A stretch of 64,000 nt of DNA from Polyangium spumosum. Lineage in GTDB: Bacteria; Myxococcota_A; Polyangia; Polyangiales; Polyangiaceae. Positions 27,119 to 35,038 of this stretch are shown here, piece by piece (the stretch's first letter is position 1; each line of letters begins with the position of its first letter). Under the pieces are notes generated by a model. It did not search any database, was not told where the DNA came from, and worked only from the letters and a program-made list of their open reading frames with translations. The stretch spans positions 372,001 through 436,000 of the forward strand of contig NZ_WJIE01000004.1 in the NCBI RefSeq assembly GCF_009649845.1, read 5' to 3'. A program made the translations under genes and the position numbers.

Positions 27119-27988
27119 GTGGCGTTCCTTCTTCCCAGCATCGAACGGACCGACTGGAAGACGTTCCTCCTCCTGCAGCTCGTCCTCGACGCCATCGCCG
27201 ATCCGATCTTCGTCAAGGACACCGCGCACCGCTGGATCGCCTGCAACCAGGGGTTTTGCAGGCTGATCGGGCAGCCCTACGAGGCCGTGATCGGCGCGAG
27301 TGATCCGGACTTCTGGCCGAAGGAGCAAGCCGAGGTCTTCTGGCGCCACGACGACGTGGTGTTCCGGAGCGGATCGCCGAACGAAAATGAGGAGGTCGCG
27401 ACGGGCTCGGACGGCGTGACGCGCACCATCTGGACGCGGAAGTTCCCGATGCGGAACGCGCACGGCGATGTGGTGGGGCTCTGCGGGATCATCACCGACA
27501 TCACGACGATGAAGGCGCGGCTGCAGCGCGCCGAGCGGATCGAGGCGGAGAACCGCGAGCAACGCGCGGTGATCGAGGCGCAGACGGCGATGCTCGATCG
27601 GATGTCCATGCCGGTGCTGCAGGTCGGGCGAGGCGTGCTGCTCTTGCCGCTGGTCGGCGAGCTCAGCGATCGGCGCGCCGAGCGCGCGCTCGAGGTCTTG
27701 CTCCGCGCGATCCACGATCGTGGCGCCGAGATCGTGATCCTCGACGTGACGGGCGTGCCGAGCATCGACGCGACGGTGTCGGCGCACCTCGTGCAGGCGG
27801 TGCGAGCGGCCGAGCTGCTCGGCTGTGAATGTGTGCTCGTGGGCCTGAGCCCGGCCATCGCGCGGACGCTGGTGGAGTTCCAGGTGGATATCGGGCGCGT
27901 CGCCACCCGCGCGACCCTCGCGGACGGGCTCTCGTTCGCCATGAAGATGCGCAAGCGGCGCCCGGGACCAACACGCGGGAACGCTTGA
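27119..27988 (+). CDS. PAS-STAS sensory/anti-sigma-antagonist-like protein
   Basis: The 289-residue product starts at GTG 27119; AGGAGGT at 27106-27112 with a 6-nt spacer decides this over ATG 27101. Residues about 15-135 are a PAS domain (LVLDAIADPIFVKDTAHRW, FPMRNAHGDVVGLCGIITDIT). A short coiled coil (RAERIEAENREQRAVIEAQ) leads into a C-terminal STAS domain (MPVLQVGRGVLLLPLVGEL, IVILDVTGVPSIDATVSAHL). The STAS Ser/Thr site region reads GVPSIDATV, so phosphorylation control of the RsbR type is possible. It follows the kinase gene on the same strand. Confidence 0.85.
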   Translation: MAFLLPSIERTDWKTFLLLQLVLDAIADPIFVKDTAHRWIACNQGFCRLIGQPYEAVIGASDPDFWPKEQAEVFWRHDDVVFRSGSPNENEEVATGSDGVTRTIWTRKFPMRNAHGDVVGLCGIITDITTMKARLQRAERIEAENREQRAVIEAQTAMLDRMSMPVLQVGRGVLLLPLVGELSDRRAERALEVLLRAIHDRGAEIVILDVTGVPSIDATVSAHLVQAVRAAELLGCECVLVGLSPAIARTLVEFQVDIGRVATRATLADGLSFAMKMRKRRPGPTRGNA

Positions 27989-28010
27989 GGCGGCCCGGGG
28001 AACACCCTCC

Positions 28011-28838
28011 TCAGGGGTTCGGCATGAGGAACGGCGGCTTTCGCGTATTTGCGTCGTTCTTCGCGACCTTCGTGGGCGCGGGTCGCGCGGCGCGGAGGAG
28101 CTTCTCGAGCTCGCCCGTGACGCCGTCGGCCCATTTCGTGGCGGCCTCGATGCCGGCCGGGAAAAAACCGTAATGCCAGCCGTCGCCGCCGTCGGGGTAG
28201 GCCGAGAGCTTGCGGCTGTCGATGAGGTGGCAGGCGGGTGAGCCTGCGGGCCAGGTCGGGTCGTCCTCGACGGCCTTGATGCCGGCGCGCAGCATGGCGT
28301 AGACCTTGTCGCCGAAGCCGGACGACCATTTTCGCATCGAGGGCGGGCCGATCCAGACGCAGACCGTGTCCGGCCGGGAGCGAATGCGCCGGATGGTCTG
28401 CTCGACGTTCTTGACCTGCAATGCGGGCTCGCCGGGCATGTTGCTGCCGAGCCCGACGAGGACGACCTGTTTTTCGTACGTGCCGGGCGGGGCGAGCAAT
28501 TCGTCGACCGAAGGGGCGCGTTGCTTGCGCTCCGGGACCCGGATCCGCGGGAGGATCGGGGTCTTGTCGCAGCTATGGTAATGGTAGCCGCGGAGCGACA
28601 CCTTCGCGGCGACGAGCCACTCCGTCGACGCGCCGCCGAGCGTGTAGCTCTCGAGCTCGGCGTCCTTTTGCGCGAGGATCCAGCCGTCGATCCGCTCGCC
28701 GAACGCCGTGAGGCCGTGCGAATCGTAGACCGTCACGAATCGGACCCGCCCGCAGGGCGCCGCGTGCGCCTCCTCGCTCGAGAGGAGCAGCGCGGCGAGC
28801 GCGATCCCGGCCGTCAGGATGCGACCCAAAGCAAGCAC
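28011..28838 (-). CDS. secreted SGNH/GDSL-type hydrolase-like protein
   Basis: The 275-residue product starts at GTG 28838 and has a signal peptide ending near EEAHAAPCG. SGNH-like blocks are visible: block I VTVYDSHGL (Ser as nucleophile candidate), block III VVLVGLGSNMPG, and a C-terminal DGGDGWHYGF with Asp and His. The serine-hydrolase reading is reasonable though the family match is weak. A phosphoesterase or acyltransferase acting on envelope glycans is possible. It is the last gene of the leftward hisS unit and is convergent with the PAS-STAS gene. Confidence 0.65.
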   Translation of the reverse strand: MLALGRILTAGIALAALLLSSEEAHAAPCGRVRFVTVYDSHGLTAFGERIDGWILAQKDAELESYTLGGASTEWLVAAKVSLRGYHYHSCDKTPILPRIRVPERKQRAPSVDELLAPPGTYEKQVVLVGLGSNMPGEPALQVKNVEQTIRRIRSRPDTVCVWIGPPSMRKWSSGFGDKVYAMLRAGIKAVEDDPTWPAGSPACHLIDSRKLSAYPDGGDGWHYGFFPAGIEAATKWADGVTGELEKLLRAARPAPTKVAKNDANTRKPPFLMPNP

Positions 28839-28891
28839 GAGCCGAGGCTACCACGCCGAAAGGCGCGCGGAAAGGGGCCCGCGCAGCCGGC

Positions 28892-30589
28892 CTATTTGCT
28901 GAGCGTGATCGGGATGTACGCGAGGCGCATCTTGGAGTTGGTGCCGTCGCGTGTATACCCCGCCAAACCGTAGAGCACGTTCCACCAGTGGCCGGTGGGC
29001 GATTGGCCGTACGAGAAGAACGGGAAGAAGTGGAACTCCCACTCCGAGCCGTTCGCGACCCTCTTCTCTCGATAAAACGTGTTCAGCGCGAGCTGCGAGA
29101 CGCCGTCCTGATCGGCGAAGCGGAAGAAGCCGGGGAGCACGACGGTGGCGCGGGAGGTCGGCGAGGCGAAATCCCACACGAACGGCGCGAGCACGAGGTG
29201 CGACGAGTTGTACGTGCGCCCCATGTGGAAGAGGGGGAAGAGGTTCGCCGCCCAGCCCGTCGTGTCCTTGCGATAACGGAAGAGTGGCGTGATCCAGGTC
29301 TCGTCGCTGAGGCCGTGTCGCTGGAAGCGGCCATAAAACGGGAAGACCGCGAGGTCCTTGCCGCGCGGCGATTCGCCCTTGTAGAAGAACGGGAAGAGCA
29401 GCTTCCGATCGAGCCCGATGTCCGGATCACTGTAATGCCAGTAGAAGGGCGTGATCATCTCGAGCTCGGTGCGACCCTGGTAATGGGCGTACCCCCAGGT
29501 CACGAACGTCTTCTCGCCCTTCTCGCCCCGATCCCACCAGAAGAGAGGCGTCACGAGCCGCGAGGCGTTGCCCTCGTACCCGTAATGAAAGAACGGGAAG
29601 ACCGTGAGGTGTTCCTTGTTCTTGCCCCACTTGTGCCAGTAGAAAGGCACGATGTGGCGGCTGTCGCTCTCGCTGTCGTGGCTGCGGACGTACGGGCCCC
29701 AGACGTTGAGCCAGCTCTCGCCGATCTCGTTGTAACGATAATAATGCAGGAGCGGCGGGATGACCTCGTATTCGGTCGTCTCGTTCCGGCCGTAGAAATA
29801 GAGCGGCGCGACGCCGAGGTCGATGTCGTCCGCGGTGCGCGTGTCACACGCCGGGCCGCCCTTCCATTTGCAGAACATCGGGCCGACGATGTCTAGGCCG
29901 TCGTGATCCGTGTGCTGCGTGAAGGTGAGCAGCGGCGGGATGTGCAGGTAGCTCTTCTTCCCCGTGTTCCCCTCGAAGAACAGCGGGGGCAGGAGGTTCA
30001 TGTGGCCCGCCGGCCGCTTCGCCGTCGCCTCGCGCTCCTGATGCACGAAGGGGCCCACGACCGTCGTGCGGGTCTGGCCGTCACGCATTCGCCAGAAGAG
30101 CGGGAAGAGGACGTCGGCGTCGACCTTCGGGCTGCGCCGGTTGTAATAAAAGAGGCCGAAGAGGCTCGCGCGGTCCTTCTGCTGCGGCTTCTTCCACTCG
30201 GCCCAGAGGGGAAAGAGCGTACGAAACTCGTATTTCGGGCTCTTCTCCGAATACCAGAGCCCATAAAAACGACGATCCGCCGGCTCCATGGGCGCGACGG
30301 CCTCCGGATCGACGCTCGTCCCGATCTGCTTCGCCACGGCCGGCGGGACCTGGAGCGGCTCCTGCGGCAGCGCGGGCTCCTGCGTCTGGAGCGGCGAGGC
30401 CTCCTCCGCGCCGGACGCGGCGTGCGTCTGCGGCTCCGTCGGCGGCGGCGGCTTCGAGCGCCCCTGCGGCGGAGGCGCCATGCCCGGGCCACCCGGGCCC
30501 ACCTGCGCGAGCGTCGCCCCAGGGACCACGACGAGCGCCGCGATCACGAGGGAGGCCAGCGCCACGCCGCGCCTTCGGAAGACGCTCAC
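28892..30589 (-). CDS. secreted protein of repeated aromatic PLF/PFF beta motifs
   Basis: The 565-residue product has a signal peptide (GVALASLVIAALVVVPGATL), a Pro/Gln-rich linker, then about ten copies of a 30-50-residue unit whose signature is a strand ending in PLF, PFF or PFY (TLFPLWAEWK, VLFPLFWRMRDG, LTVFPFFHYGYE, LLFPFFYKGES, AVFPFYGRF, NLFPLFHMGR). Trp, Tyr and His are abundant. The repeats suggest a closed beta structure, perhaps a propeller or outer-membrane barrel. I know no function. The start overlaps the hisS stop as ATGA, so it is expressed with hisS. Confidence 0.65.
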   Translation of the reverse strand: MSVFRRRGVALASLVIAALVVVPGATLAQVGPGGPGMAPPPQGRSKPPPPTEPQTHAASGAEEASPLQTQEPALPQEPLQVPPAVAKQIGTSVDPEAVAPMEPADRRFYGLWYSEKSPKYEFRTLFPLWAEWKKPQQKDRASLFGLFYYNRRSPKVDADVLFPLFWRMRDGQTRTTVVGPFVHQEREATAKRPAGHMNLLPPLFFEGNTGKKSYLHIPPLLTFTQHTDHDGLDIVGPMFCKWKGGPACDTRTADDIDLGVAPLYFYGRNETTEYEVIPPLLHYYRYNEIGESWLNVWGPYVRSHDSESDSRHIVPFYWHKWGKNKEHLTVFPFFHYGYEGNASRLVTPLFWWDRGEKGEKTFVTWGYAHYQGRTELEMITPFYWHYSDPDIGLDRKLLFPFFYKGESPRGKDLAVFPFYGRFQRHGLSDETWITPLFRYRKDTTGWAANLFPLFHMGRTYNSSHLVLAPFVWDFASPTSRATVVLPGFFRFADQDGVSQLALNTFYREKRVANGSEWEFHFFPFFSYGQSPTGHWWNVLYGLAGYTRDGTNSKMRLAYIPITLSK

Positions 30590-31875
30590 CGCGCCTCGCC
30601 CGGCGGAGGCCCTGCCTCGGCCCTCGCCCGCGCCACGAGGACGTCCGCCGCGTCCGCGAGCGGCACCTCGTCCTGCTTGTGTTCCGCGAGAGCCTTCACC
30701 GACACGACGCCACGCTCGAGCTCGCCGTCGCCGAGGATCACGCAGAGCTTCGCGCCGAGCGCGTCCGCGCGGCGGAGCATGGCCTTCAAGCGTCCGCCGC
30801 GGCCGTCGACCTCGACACGCACGCCACGCGCCCGCAAGTCACGGCCGAGCACGAGCGCCCGGCCCGTGCACGCGTCCGAGAGCGGCGCGACGTAGATCGC
30901 AGGGCGCTCGCGCGACGCCTCGCCAGGCATCAGCGTGAGCAGACGCTCGATGCCCATCGCGAAGCCGATCGCCGGCACGCTCGGGCCGCCGAGCCCCTCG
31001 ACCATGTTGTCGTACCGTCCGCCGCCGACGACCGTGCTCTGCGCCCCGAGATCCCCGGTCGTCGTGACGAACTCGAAGAGCGTGCGCGTGTAGTAGTCGA
31101 GCCCGCGCACGAGCGTCGGATCGACGACGTACCGCACGTCGAGCGCGTCGAGGTGGCGACGAACGCCCGCGAAGTGCGCGGCGTCGGCCTCGTCGAGCAG
31201 CTCGAGGATCGAGGGCGCGCCCTTCGAGGCCTCGCGATCACGCGGGTCCTTCGAGTCGAGGATCCGGAGCGGGTTCTTCTCGAGCCTGCGCTGCGAGTCC
31301 TCGGAGAGCTTGTCCTTGATCGGCGTGAAGTGCGCGACGAGCGCGTCGCGGTAACGCCCGCGTGTGCCCGAGGCGCCGAGCGAGTTCAGCCGGATCTCGA
31401 TGTGGCCGATGCCGAGCCCCGCCGTGAGCAGGGAGTAGATCATCTCGATCATCTCGGCGTCGGCGACCGGCCCCGCGTCGCCGAAGAGCTCGCAGCCTGC
31501 CTGGTAGAACTGCCGGTAGCGGCCCTTCGCCGGCCGTTCGCCGCGGAACATCGGGCCGAGGTAGCACCAGCGCGAGACGGGCTCCTTCGTGTGGACTTTG
31601 TGCTCGACATACGCGCGCGCGGCGCCTGCCGTGCCTTCGGGACGCACCGTGAGCTCGTCGCCGTGACGCGCGAACGAGTACATCTCCTTCTCCACGACGT
31701 CGGTCGTCTCGCCGATCTGCCGCGAGAAGAGCGCGGTGTGTTCGAGGATCGGCGTGCGCACCTCGTCGTATCCGTACCGAGCGACGTGCTCGCGGAACGC
31801 CTGCTCGAGGCGCTGCCAGCGCGCCGCCTCGTCCGGCAGGATGTCGTTCATCCCCTTGACCGCGCGAAGTTCCAT
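30586..31875 (-). CDS. hisS: histidyl-tRNA synthetase
   Basis: The class IIa synthetase charges tRNA-His. The 429-residue length is typical. Motif 1 region AVKGMNDILPDE, motif 2 YLGPMFRGERPAKGRYRQFY, and the HisS signatures LVRGLDYYTRTLFEF and GGGRYDNMVEGLGG are all present, followed by the alpha/beta anticodon domain. The start MELRAVKGMND matches the family. The promoter at 31887-31915 places the -10 box 11 bp before the ATG, so the mRNA would be nearly leaderless. A tRNA-His gene lies at 62517-62589 in the unusual array. Confidence 0.97.
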   Translation of the reverse strand: MELRAVKGMNDILPDEAARWQRLEQAFREHVARYGYDEVRTPILEHTALFSRQIGETTDVVEKEMYSFARHGDELTVRPEGTAGAARAYVEHKVHTKEPVSRWCYLGPMFRGERPAKGRYRQFYQAGCELFGDAGPVADAEMIEMIYSLLTAGLGIGHIEIRLNSLGASGTRGRYRDALVAHFTPIKDKLSEDSQRRLEKNPLRILDSKDPRDREASKGAPSILELLDEADAAHFAGVRRHLDALDVRYVVDPTLVRGLDYYTRTLFEFVTTTGDLGAQSTVVGGGRYDNMVEGLGGPSVPAIGFAMGIERLLTLMPGEASRERPAIYVAPLSDACTGRALVLGRDLRARGVRVEVDGRGGRLKAMLRRADALGAKLCVILGDGELERGVVSVKALAEHKQDEVPLADAADVLVARARAEAGPPPGEAR

Positions 31876-31886
31876 GTCCGCCGCGG

Positions 31887-31915
31887 CTTATGGTCGGAGA
31901 GCCGAGAAGGGTCAA
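31887..31915 (-). promoter_or_regulatory. sigma-70-type promoter for hisS
   Basis: On the leftward strand TTGACC (31910-31915) and CATAAG (31887-31892) are separated by exactly 17 bp. Transcription would begin about 5 nt before the hisS ATG at 31875, leaving almost no leader. Confidence 0.55.
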
Positions 31916-31967
31916 GCGCTCCTGACCTCTTGACGTACGACGGGGTCTGTCCTCCCTTGTCTCCCGT

Positions 31968-32468
31968 ATGGCAGAGCGTCCCGAGCGTCCCCGAATCTGC
32001 GCCCTCGACCTGGGCAAGGCCCGGGTGGGCGTCGCGATCGCCGACGAGCTCGGCCTGCTCGCGCACCCCCGCCCCCCGCTCGACGGTCGCGACAAAAAGG
32101 CGCTGATTCGCGCCCTCGGCGAGCTGGCCCGCGAGGAAGGGGTGGGCCTCTTCCTGGTCGGCCTGCCGCTCGACATGTCCGGCGAGCACGGCCTGATGGC
32201 CTCGCGCGCGGAGGCCCTCGCGCAGGAGATCGGCCAGGGGACGGGCATACCCGTGGAGCTCTTCGACGAGCGCTGGACGACGGTGGAGGCGGCCCGGAAG
32301 CTGCGCGAGGGCGGCACCTCGGGCCGGAAGCAAAAAGGCGTCATCGACGGCATGGCCGCGGCCGTGATGCTCCAGGCCTACCTGGACCGGGCCCAGGGGC
32401 TCGGCAGCGTCGATTCGCTCGCCATGCCGCCGCCCCCTCCGCCGCGCGGGCGGGGCGGTCGGCGTTAG
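31968..32468 (+). CDS. ruvX: YqgF/RuvX-type pre-16S rRNA nuclease (putative Holliday junction resolvase)
   Basis: The 166-residue product is an RNase H-fold nuclease of the YqgF family that trims the 16S rRNA 5' end; a resolvase role has also been proposed. Family marks are ICALDLGKARVGVAIAD with the first catalytic Asp, VGLPLDMSGEHGLM, FDERWTTVEA with the conserved Glu region, and KGVIDGMAAAVML with the last Asp. A Pro/Gly/Arg-rich tail follows. It is divergent from hisS and convergent with the zinc-ribbon kinase gene, 6 bp apart. Confidence 0.93.
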   Translation: MAERPERPRICALDLGKARVGVAIADELGLLAHPRPPLDGRDKKALIRALGELAREEGVGLFLVGLPLDMSGEHGLMASRAEALAQEIGQGTGIPVELFDERWTTVEAARKLREGGTSGRKQKGVIDGMAAAVMLQAYLDRAQGLGSVDSLAMPPPPPPRGRGGRR

Positions 32469-32474
32469 CAGGCG

Positions 32475-34133
32475 TCAGGCCACCTTCTTGTCGCCGTCGA
32501 GCATCACGTGCGCCGTGACCGACGCGACGAGCGCGATCACGAGCAGGAGCACGTCCCAGACCGGCCACGCGACGCCGACCGCGCGCCGGAGCAGCACGGA
32601 CTCGATCAGCCGCACGAGCATCGAGCCGAACCCGTAGGCGCACAGGCCCACGACCACGGGGCGACGGAGCCGCCCGAGCAGCTCGATCGCCTTCACCGTG
32701 TTGGCCCAGACCGTCTTCCGCATGTGGCGGATGAACAGGATGATCGGGGTGGCGAGCGCGACGGGGATGAGGAGCAGGAGGAGGACGGACTCGGACACCG
32801 TGAGGTTCGCCGTCGCGCTGCCGCCGCGGGTGATGCGGAAGATCGACGCCGCGGTCGTGATGAGGCCGCCGAGCGCGAAGAAGATGCCGAGGGCCGTCAT
32901 CAAGACGAGCATCGGCCGCGCCATCGTGGCCTCTTGCTGCTGCTTCATGAAGAGGGCCGAGGGCCGCGCCGCGGTCCCGGTGGCGGTCTGATCGACGGGG
33001 ATCATCGCCCCGCTGGACGGCTCGTCCGTGTCCCACGGCGCGAGATCCGCGTCGAGCTCGGCCATGCTCTGGTACCGATCGTTCGGCTCTTTGGCCATCG
33101 ACCGCTGGACGACCATCTCCAGCGTTTCGGGGATGCTCGGCTCGAGCGAGCGCGGCCGCGGCGGATCCTCGGAGAGCACCGCCATGAGCGTCGCGGCCGG
33201 ATCCCCGAGATCGAAGGGGCGCTTGCCCGTGAGGGCGCAGTAGAGCATCGCGCCCACGGCGTAGATGTCGGCGCGATGGTCGACGCGTTGACCACGCGCT
33301 TGCTCGGGCGCCATGTACGAGGGCGTGCCCATGATCATGCCCGTGCGCGTGAGGGCCTTGCCCGTGGCGTTGTCCTCGATCTTCGAGATGCCGAAGTCGA
33401 TCACCTTCGCCGTCGGGCGCGCGAGGTCGCCCGTGAGGAAGACGTTCTCCGGCTTCATGTCGCGGTGCACGACGCCCTTCGCGTGCGCCGCGGCGAGCGC
33501 CTTGCAGACCTGACGGACGATCCGCACCGCCTGCGGCACGCCCATCTTGCCCATCTGCGTGAGCAGGTCGGCGAACTCCTTGCCGTCGAGCAGCTCGCCG
33601 ACGATGAACGGACGTCCATCGGCCGTGCGATCGACGTCGTACACATCGACGACGTACGGGCTCTTGATCTGCGCGGCCGCCTCGGCCTCGCGCTGGAACC
33701 GGGAGAGCACGTCGGGCTGACGCGCGTACTCCGGGTGGAGCATCTTGATGGCGAAGCGCTTCGACTCTATCCGCGTGTGACGCGCCTCGTAGACGCGGCC
33801 CATGCCGCCTTCGCCGATCACGCGGACGATGGTGTACGACTCGCGCAGCGTCTGGCCGACGAGCTCGTCTTGCACCTCGTCGACGAGCTGACTGCCGTCC
33901 TTGGGGCAGACCTTGTATTCCCCGGGGTAGCGGCTGTTGCAGGTCGGGCAGACGCGCTCGGCGGCGGCGATGCCTGCGACGAACGAGTCGGCCGATCCGT
34001 ACCCGGTGGCCGCGGAGCCGATCCCGGTGAGGTTCGTCGTCGCGGGTCCCACGACGATCGAGGGCTGCGACGCGGTGGACGCAGCCATGAGCGGAGGTGC
34101 CCCCGGATCGGGGGACCGAGCGTTGCCGGCCAT
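32475..34133 (-). CDS. Ser/Thr protein kinase with N-terminal zinc-ribbon-like segment and C-terminal membrane segments
   Basis: The product is about 552 residues from ATG 34133; ATG 34088 (MAASTASQPS) is a plausible alternative. After a low-complexity N-terminus comes CPTCNSRYPGEYKVCPKDG, a zinc-ribbon-like pattern often placed before myxobacterial kinase domains. The kinase has IGEGGMGRVYEARH, FAIKMLHPEYA, HRDMKPENVFL, DFGISKIED and GTPSYMAPEQ, all key residues intact. The C-terminal 140 residues hold about four hydrophobic helices (MLVLMTALGIFFALGGLI, VLLLLLIPVALATPIILFI), so this kinase is membrane-anchored at its C-terminal end. The stimulus is unknown. Confidence 0.9.
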   Translation of the reverse strand: MAGNARSPDPGAPPLMAASTASQPSIVVGPATTNLTGIGSAATGYGSADSFVAGIAAAERVCPTCNSRYPGEYKVCPKDGSQLVDEVQDELVGQTLRESYTIVRVIGEGGMGRVYEARHTRIESKRFAIKMLHPEYARQPDVLSRFQREAEAAAQIKSPYVVDVYDVDRTADGRPFIVGELLDGKEFADLLTQMGKMGVPQAVRIVRQVCKALAAAHAKGVVHRDMKPENVFLTGDLARPTAKVIDFGISKIEDNATGKALTRTGMIMGTPSYMAPEQARGQRVDHRADIYAVGAMLYCALTGKRPFDLGDPAATLMAVLSEDPPRPRSLEPSIPETLEMVVQRSMAKEPNDRYQSMAELDADLAPWDTDEPSSGAMIPVDQTATGTAARPSALFMKQQQEATMARPMLVLMTALGIFFALGGLITTAASIFRITRGGSATANLTVSESVLLLLLIPVALATPIILFIRHMRKTVWANTVKAIELLGRLRRPVVVGLCAYGFGSMLVRLIESVLLRRAVGVAWPVWDVLLLVIALVASVTAHVMLDGDKKVA

Positions 34134-34220
34134 CGTGACGCAGGTTAGCGGAAGTCGGCGCGTCCGGGGTGACAATCCCGCGGCGCCCCTCGCCCGCTCG
34201 TCATCGGGCGGCGCCGTCCG

Positions 34221-34248
34221 TTGACCGGACGGTCGAGATGCGTATACT
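34221..34248 (+). promoter_or_regulatory. strong sigma-70-type promoter for rpsO
   Basis: TTGACC (34221-34226) and TATACT (34243-34248) are separated by 16 bp, the best consensus promoter I see in the window. The leader from about 34255 to 34374 contains the GCGCGCC/GGGCGCGC inverted pair around 34290-34315. In many bacteria S15 represses its own mRNA through such a leader; that role here is inference. GGAG at 34361-34364 precedes ATG 34375 by 10 nt. Confidence 0.7.
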
Positions 34249-34374
34249 CCGCCTCCGTTTTCGTTCGGCCCGATCACGTGGGCACGCGCCGCTTCGGGCG
34301 CGCGCTCGCCGTCGGGCGTCGCTTGGCCGATCCGGCGCTCGGTAGCGCTGAAGAGGCCGAGGAGCGGTAGACCG

Positions 34375-34641
34375 ATGCTTCATCCGATCCACAAGTCCAC
34401 GATCATCGACAAGTTCCGCACCCACGAGGGCGACACCGGCTCGCCCGAGGTGCAGATCGCGCTCCTCAGCGAGCGGATCACGCAGCTCACGGAGCACTTC
34501 AAGACGCACAAGAAGGACCACCACTCGCGCCGTGGCCTCCTCAAGCTCGTGAGCCAGCGCCGCCGCCAGCTCGACTACATCAAGCGCATCGACATCGAGC
34601 GCTACCGCACGCTCATCCAGCGGCTCAACATCCGCAAGTGA
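34375..34641 (+). CDS. rpsO: 30S ribosomal protein S15
   Basis: S15 binds 16S rRNA early in small-subunit assembly and often represses its own translation. The 88-residue product has the exact family length and sequence landmarks: [38 protein letters not shown] and [16 protein letters not shown]. It has its own strong promoter (34221-34248) and terminator (34685-34738), and precedes pnp in the arrangement common across bacteria. Confidence 0.98.
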   Translation: MLHPIHKSTIIDKFRTHEGDTGSPEVQIALLSERITQLTEHFKTHKKDHHSRRGLLKLVSQRRRQLDYIKRIDIERYRTLIQRLNIRK

Positions 34642-34684
34642 GCGAGCGCCAGGCCGCCGCGAGGCGAGCCGGCGAACACGACGA

Positions 34685-34738
34685 GAGGGTTCGCTCCCGC
34701 GCCGCGTGTCGGCAGGGGGCGAGCCCTCTTTTCGTTTT
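34685..34738 (+). terminator. intrinsic terminator of rpsO
   Basis: GAGGGTTCGCTCCC (34685-34698) pairs with GGGGGCGAGCCCTC (34715-34728) through 14 positions including two G-U pairs, followed by TTTTCGTTTT. It separates rpsO from pnp, so pnp must depend on read-through or its own promoter. Confidence 0.8.
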
Positions 34739-35038
34739 GTCCTGCCCTTTTATCGAAGTGTTTCACGAAGAACGGGGCGTTTGTCCGCCGAAAAAAGTGG
34801 CGGGCGTGGGCGGGAAGTTCTACACAGAGAGCCGAAATACGTCGGTTTGGACAACAGAACGGGGCGCGGGGGCGTTCCCCGAGGCCGTGAGCGCTACGGA
34901 GCGTCTTCGTCTTCGCTTCGTGCCCAGCAGCGTCGTTGCTCCTGGGCAGGAATCGAGGAAGAAGATCCGCCTTGCGCTCGGGATTTCCTGGTCTTCGGGA
35001 GCGCGCTCGCGCGCCGCGAGAGAGAGCGCAAGACACAT
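34739..35038 (+). promoter_or_regulatory. pnp 5' region with hairpin
   Basis: This 300-bp gene-free stretch precedes pnp. It contains a strong hairpin, GCCCAGCAGC (34922-34931) with GCTCCTGGGC (34938-34947), nine of ten pairs and a 6-nt loop. In enterobacteria a pnp leader hairpin is cut by RNase III and used for autoregulation; the position here is compatible, but the analogy is inference. I see no confident promoter. Confidence 0.4.

Noticed and set aside
31930-31958. Promoter for ruvX
   Set aside because: TTGACG is present at 31930-31935, but the -10 position reads TCCCTT, which does not resemble the consensus.
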